DNA from: Ochotona curzoniae
Taxonomy: Eukaryota > Chordata > Mammalia > Lagomorpha > Ochotonidae
DNA: 64,000 nt
Direction of reading: 5' to 3'
Assembly: GCF_017591425.1 (NCBI RefSeq)
Contig: NW_024467101.1
Span: 12,784,918-12,848,917 of the forward strand
The notes beneath the pieces are model-generated. The model had not been told where the DNA came from. It saw only the letters and a program-made list of their open reading frames with translations, and did not search any database. Each line of letters begins with the position of its first letter. Position 1 is the first letter of the stretch. Positions 59,823 through 64,000 of this stretch are shown one piece after another. A program made the translations under genes and the position numbers.

Positions 59823-59857
59823 CTCCCCGAACTGCCCTGGAGAGTGCGCATACTGTT

Positions 59858-59879
59858 GCTTTCCCACAATCCTTCGCGG
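59858..59879 (+). promoter_or_regulatory. ZNF143/SBS-type promoter motif 2, CUSTOS
   Basis: GCTTTCCCACAATCCTTCGCGG is a second, shorter match to the same motif core, 60 bp downstream of the first and immediately before the start codon. Confidence 0.6.
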
Positions 59880-59884
59880 GTTCT

Positions 59885-59896
59885 CAAGATGGCGGC
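59885..59896 (+). promoter_or_regulatory. YY1-type element over the CUSTOS start codon
   Basis: CAAGATGGCGGC is the classic YY1 core. It overlaps the initiation codon, as in many TATA-less housekeeping promoters. Confidence 0.65.
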
Positions 59897-60027
59897 GCCC
59901 AGTGGCTCCATGAGCGATTCGGACAGCAGCAGCAGCGATGCTGAGGAGCTGGCGCGGTGCCGCGAGGCCGCGAGGCCGGCCTGGGGCCTGGAGCAGCGCC
60001 TGCCCGGGGCCGGGACGACAGGAGGCG
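59889..60027 (+). CDS. CUSTOS: CUSTOS coding exon 1
   Basis: The ATG lies inside CAAGATGGCGGC, and the exon ends GGAGGCG|GTAGGA in phase 1 (139 nt). An upstream in-frame ATG at 59844 would add 15 residues, but MAAPSG is the start shared with human, so 59889 is preferred. Confidence 0.88.
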
Positions 60028-62649
60028 GTAGGAGACTGTGCTGGGGGAGGCTGGGCGACGGACGCGTGTGGGTCCGAGATACGGGGGTGAGGAAGGGGTT
60101 GCCAGGAGGCAGGGGTGCCGAGGGAAGGGTCCAGGGAGGCAGGGGTCTTGACTGAAGGTGCAGGCGGCTGACCTGTTATGTCAGTCGAGACCACTGGCAC
60201 CCGGGGGTCTTTGGGTTTGTGCGGCTCCCCCCGGGCCAGGTGAAGCGCTCCTGACTGGACTGACACTGCGACCATCCCCTCTTTGCGTTCTGTGACCAGT
60301 TCCTCCTCGCGGCCTTCGCATTCGCATCTCTAGCCTGCTCTCCCCACTGTGCCAAGATGCCCCCGTTCGTAGTAGAACACACCCAAGCCTAGAATTTGGG
60401 AAGGAAAAAAAAAATCAAATTTTTTAAAATAAGTTTTTGTTTGAAAGGCAGAATTAGAGAAGGAGGGGCAGAGAGATCTTCCCTCCGATGGTTTACTCGG
60501 CAAATACGGTGGCCAGAGCTGGGCTGGGCTGGGAGCTTCTTTCTGGTCTCCCACGTGGGTGCAGGGACCCAAGGCTTTTGCCCATTCCTCTATTGCTTTC
60601 TCAGGCCACAAGCAGGGACCTGGGTCAGAAGTGGAGCAGCCGAGACACAAACCCGCATTTATATGGAATGCTGGCACTGCAGGTGGAGGATTAGGGTGCT
60701 GCACCACTGACCGACCCCACAACAGTGTGAGCGTTCCGTGTTCTCTGCCTCCTTGCCAGCCCTTTTGTAACTGTCAGCCTGTTGATAGCTATGCAGTGGA
60801 ATGTGATGAGATGGCATTGTGATTTTGAGTCGCATCTTTAAGATATTTTACAGGCAGAGTTACAAGAGAATGGGAGAGACATTTCACTCCCCACATGACC
60901 ACAATAGCCAGAGCTGGGCCCGGAGCCTGGAAATCCATCTAGGTGTTCCCCAATAGATGCAGGGGCCAGCTTCTGCTGCTTTCCCAAGAGCTACAAATCG
61001 GAGCAGCCAAGACCCGAACCTGTGCTCATGTGAGATATCCGTGTTGCATTTGGAGGCTTAACCCACTGCGCTTCGGTGCCAGCCCCCCGTCTTACTTGGT
61101 TCATTACGTGAGGCCATAGTTCCCTGTTAGCATTACATCATCTGCTGTGCGCTCCACTTTTCTCTGAGCTGTGGACACTTCCACCATTTCACCACCAGGC
61201 GGCGACCTAAGCCTAGGTCTGTTGCAAGCCTGCTGTGTTGGTGTGTTGTCGCTGTTTGAGCACCAGAGGGCGCCCGTATCCACGATTTGTCCATTAGCGG
61301 CTGAGATCTTGAGGCTTTGGCTGTCCTGGCCTCACAAGCAGTGGCCAGTAACTGTACTGGGCTCAGCATCGCGGGCCTGGCAGTGAGCTCCAGCGTATGG
61401 AGGGTCCTGCACTGTCCCACCTTGGGTCCCAGCAGCTACAGTCTGACTCCAGAGGTGCTGGAGGATGGGCTTGAGGAGGTGGTCAGCGAGCCCCGGGTAC
61501 GGGATAGCAAGGGGACATGTTACTATGGGGGACCTGGCGGTGGGTTTCAGGTCTTAGGATCTGAACTTAAATCCCTCCCCCAGGTGGGAGGCGTGGAGCT
61601 GTGTGTTACTCAAGTCGTTTATTTTCATGATCACCAAGTTTCACTGACACTGGTTTTCTTTGAGAAACAGTATGTGCCATTTAAAACCTCATTCAGGGGC
61701 CCGATGCAAGGGCTCAGTTGGCTGATCCTCCCCATTCAAATCCTGGGATACCACATGGGTGCTGGTTCATGTCCCAGCTGCTCCACTTCCCATCCAGCTC
61801 CCTGCTTGTGGCCCGGGAAAGCAGCAGAGGACAGACCAAGGCCTTGGGACCCTGCACCCGAGTGGGAAACCCGGAAGAGGCTCCTGGCCTCAGACCAGCT
61901 CAGCTCCAGCTGTTGCAGCCATTTGGGGAGTCAGCTAGCAAATGAAAGATTTTTGTGTTTGTCACTGTTCACTCTATAAATCTGATCTGTCCCTCCAATA
62001 AAAGTAAATCTTTTAAAAAACAGTCTTTCCGAGGCAGGCCCCAGAGGAGGCGGTGGCAAAGCAGGGTTGTTTGTATAAAGAACTCACAGCTCCCCAAGAT
62101 GTGTCCCTCGCCCTACCCACTCCCACCCTCACCTCTGACACCACCACAATGGTTTTCTCCTCACGGTTTCAGTACCCCTTTGCTCTTGTCCATGCATGGA
62201 CTTCAAACATTTTTGGTACCAAAATAACCTTTAAATTTCCATTTCATTTCCCCACGCACTTACTGAGTGCCCTGGTGTAGCTGGATTTCACTGTTATAAC
62301 ATTGATTTCAAGTCAACCCTGTGCTAGGAGCTGGGGTACAAAGACAAAACAGACCCAGAGGCAGGCCACCATACAGAGAAAATACCCAGACACTCGCTTC
62401 CAGTGGCAGCCTGCTGGTCCACCTGCACCTCAAGGCAGAGGGCAGTAAAAGCCCAGCGCTGGGCCGCGCAGCCATGCCTCACCCGGGCTTGTGTGAATTG
62501 GCCTGCCGTGTGCCCGTTATGCTGCAGCCACTGCAACGCCTCCAACACTGTGCCCCTCCATTCCCGGCTTGATTTTTTTCCACAGGTGCTGCAAAGAGCC
62601 AGCCACCCGCCTCCCAGCCAAGCCTCAGGTACTGTTACTGTCGGTCTGT

Positions 62650-62686
<37 letters not shown>

Positions 62687-62921
62687 CACGCACGTGTGTG
62701 CATCCATCAGTGCTACATGGGAGCGCGGGGCTATGAGAGCTGATAAGGCACACCCAGCTCCCGTGTGCGGAGACGGCTTCCCGGGCAGCAGGAAATCAGG
62801 CCTGCCCATGCGTGTGCTGCAGGCACCGGGTAGACGAGCATGAGCAAGATGGCAACGAGCTGCAGACCACCCCCGAGTTCCGAGCCCACGTGGCCAAGAA
62901 GCTGGGAGCCTTGCTGGACAG
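59889..62921 (+). CDS. CUSTOS: CUSTOS (C12orf43 orthologue), first three coding exons; gene continues beyond the window
   Basis: Exons 59889-60027, 62586-62628 and 62823-62921 join in frame to give about 93 residues, ending with a split codon. The start [19 protein letters not shown], then [18 protein letters not shown], then [20 protein letters not shown] and [18 protein letters not shown] follow human CUSTOS closely. CUSTOS is described as a nuclear-envelope-associated regulator of Wnt/beta-catenin signalling. The serine/acid-rich N-terminus is low complexity; the [14 protein letters not shown] block is the best conserved part. The position next to OASL on the same strand matches human 12q24.31. 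The rest of the protein (from LLDS-FITISE in human) is not found before position 64000. Confidence 0.9.
60415..60718 (-). mobile_element. Antisense C-type SINE, CUSTOS intron 1
   Basis: GTTTTTGTTTGAAAGGCAGA, GGTCTCCCACGTGGGTGCAG and GCTGCACCACTGACCGACCC. Confidence 0.8.
60830..61088 (-). mobile_element. Antisense SINE, CUSTOS intron 1
   Basis: AGATATTTTACAGGCAGAGT, TTTCACTCCCCACATGACCA and TTAACCCACTGCGCTTCGGT. Confidence 0.7.
61089..61696 (+). other. CUSTOS intron 1 segment with an unexplained open frame
   Basis: An open frame starts at ATG 61317 and runs into the sense SINE. Its non-SINE part encodes about 125 residues, including [20 protein letters not shown]. No protein family is recognised and no splice signals define an exon. 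Confidence 0.3.
61697..62020 (+). mobile_element. Sense C-type SINE, CUSTOS intron 1
   Basis: Begins GGGCCCGATGCAAGGGCTC, contains CCCATCCAGCTCCCTGC and CCTTGGGACCCTGCACCC, and ends CCAATAAAAGTAAATCTTTT. Confidence 0.85.
62586..62628 (+). CDS. CUSTOS: CUSTOS coding exon 2
   Basis: A 43-nt exon between TTTTCCACAG and CTCAG|GTACTG, encoding [14 protein letters not shown] plus a split arginine. It is identified by its match to human AANSQ...SQPSLR and by phase. Confidence 0.85.
62652..62684 (+). repeat. (GT)n microsatellite, CUSTOS intron 2
   Basis: About 16 GT units, starting some 24 bp after the exon 2 donor and inside an intron of under 200 bp. Confidence 0.95.
62823..62921 (+). CDS. CUSTOS: CUSTOS coding exon 3
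   Basis: A 99-nt exon between GTGCTGCAG and GGACAG|GTGAGT. It encodes [19 protein letters not shown] and [13 protein letters not shown], ending phase 2. Only two conservative changes from the human segment are seen. Confidence 0.92.
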
Positions 62922-64000
62922 GTGAGTGGACGCATGCGCTTTTTCTCTTCCTGGATGCCCACGGGACGAGCCCCAGAGGCCCAGGCTTCTCCTGCACGCT
63001 CCATACCTCTCCGCCAGGCTGCAACACAGCCAGAGGGACCTGGGCAACGGGGTGGGGCCGGTACCATTGCAGCCATCAGGACCACTAGCCAGATTCTGTG
63101 TTTTCATTCAAACATGCACGCACCCTGTTATTTGCCACTTCAGCCTATGCCACCGGTTCCCTTCGGGGGAGCTCTGCGGTGTGGGAATGTTCCCACAGCC
63201 TGAAACCCAGCAGGCGGCTGCGGAATTCATCCGCACACTCACCCGCCTGGGTGTCTACCGGCTGTGTGGGTGGAGCGCTGCCAGTGCCCATGTATTCCTG
63301 CGGGCACCTTGTGTACATCCCAGCCAGCAGGCGGCCCTGCGCAGTCACGGGGAGGGAGGAGCCACCTGCTCTCTTCCCTGTCTGTGCCCTCAGCCCCGGG
63401 CTCATCCTGCCAGCCGGAGGGTGATGGAGGGCCCCTGGGCGGCAGACACTCCCACCCACTACACAAGCTCCAGGAAGGACAGAGCTGGTGTATCTCCAGA
63501 GCCCTACAGGTGCCGGTCCTGGGCCAGCTCTCTTATGTCAAGTTCCCCAGCATGGGTAAGAATTCATTTGGATCAATATTGCCAATGAGGGTGCCAAGAC
63601 AAGGTCTGGGTCACTGGAACAGAATGGGGCATCCTGCCAGCAGCAGGCACCGCCCCCCAGCACATGGTGGAGGTGGGGAGCCCACCCTCTCCGAGCTCTG
63701 AAGCTGCTTCTAAGAGCGTGGGTCCCCCTCATGGGCGCTCTGCCCCCAGAACATGATGCCCCTTCCTAATAGCATCTCCACAGGAGATGACGGTTTTGTG
63801 TGTGCGTTGTAGGGACCACAGTCGAGACCTCAGCACAGCTAGCGTGTGGCTCTGGGACAAGGAGCTCCCCCCAGCAGAGGGGTTTAGATGGCATTGCAGT
63901 CTGCACACCCATGTGCCCTTGGAGGCCAAGGTCCGTGACCATGTGCTCGAGGCTCCAAGGCCTCTTGATGGGCCCAGTGTTTGTCTCCCTGAAGACTGGA
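62922..64000 (+). other. CUSTOS: CUSTOS intron 3 (incomplete)
   Basis: No sequence matching the next human CUSTOS exon is found before the window ends. The stretch is GC-rich, SINE-poor and holds several open but unrecognised frames. Confidence 0.6.

Noticed and set aside
59844..59888. Upstream in-frame ATG extending CUSTOS by 15 residues
   Set aside because: The extension overlaps promoter motifs and is not part of the MAAPSG start shared with human.
62324..63085. 253-codon minus-strand open frame over CUSTOS exons
   Set aside because: It is an antisense shadow in GC-rich DNA and includes a translated GT microsatellite (alternating His-Thr).
63784..63815. Possible next CUSTOS exon (frame GDDGF after CTCCACAG)
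   Set aside because: Human continues FRLFFTS after EDDG, whereas this frame reaches a stop within a few codons, and the preceding ITISEAAKEP-like part is absent.

Overview
The window is mammalian nuclear DNA, most likely from a lagomorph. Short exons are bounded by GT/AG splice sites and long introns are packed with one tRNA-derived SINE family. Its sense strand carries a B-box-like GGTTCTAATCCC and a CCCATATGGG signature, and its antisense strand carries a run like GGAAAGGCAGAT followed by AGATCTTCC. This looks like the lagomorph C-repeat (CSINE), and the youngest copies look more like the pika (Ochotona) form than the rabbit form. The species is an inference from memory of the repeats and was not tested by a search.

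Three protein-coding genes can be supported, all on the + strand and in the order expected for the human 12q24.31 block (OASL and CUSTOS adjacent). Positions 26773-41894 hold a six-exon 2'-5'-oligoadenylate-synthetase-like gene (OASL2-type, 514 codons). Its nucleotidyltransferase P-loop, DxD pair and third aspartate are intact, and two ubiquitin-like domains are fused at the C-terminus. Positions 49410-58069 hold a second six-exon paralogue (OASL/OASL1-type, 518 codons) with the same exon phases. All three catalytic aspartates are replaced in it, as in human OASL. Positions 59889-62921 hold the first three coding exons of CUSTOS (C12orf43 orthologue); the remaining exons lie beyond the right edge.

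The first 26 kb is gene-poor. I find no exon there that I can assign to a known gene. It holds antisense LINE-1 3' ends (about 16.0-17.0 kb and 21.2-21.3 kb), several LTR-like segments (5.3-6.1, 7.0-7.6, 8.5-9.2 and 10.1-10.6 kb), old and young SINEs, and a degenerate tandem-repeat block at about 24.0-25.8 kb that runs into an A-rich tail at 26.18 kb. OASL2 introns carry more than a dozen SINEs, mostly antisense; OASL introns carry four or five. A LINE-1 3' end starts about 100 bp after the OASL2 stop codon.

Functionally, the OASL pair is an interferon-response module. Both copies have ISRE-like elements upstream of exon 1. The first copy is predicted to make 2-5A (activating RNase L). The second is predicted to be a non-enzymatic signalling adaptor, like human OASL acting through RIG-I. 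CUSTOS is a separate housekeeping gene whose promoter carries two ZNF143-type sites and a YY1 site over the start codon.
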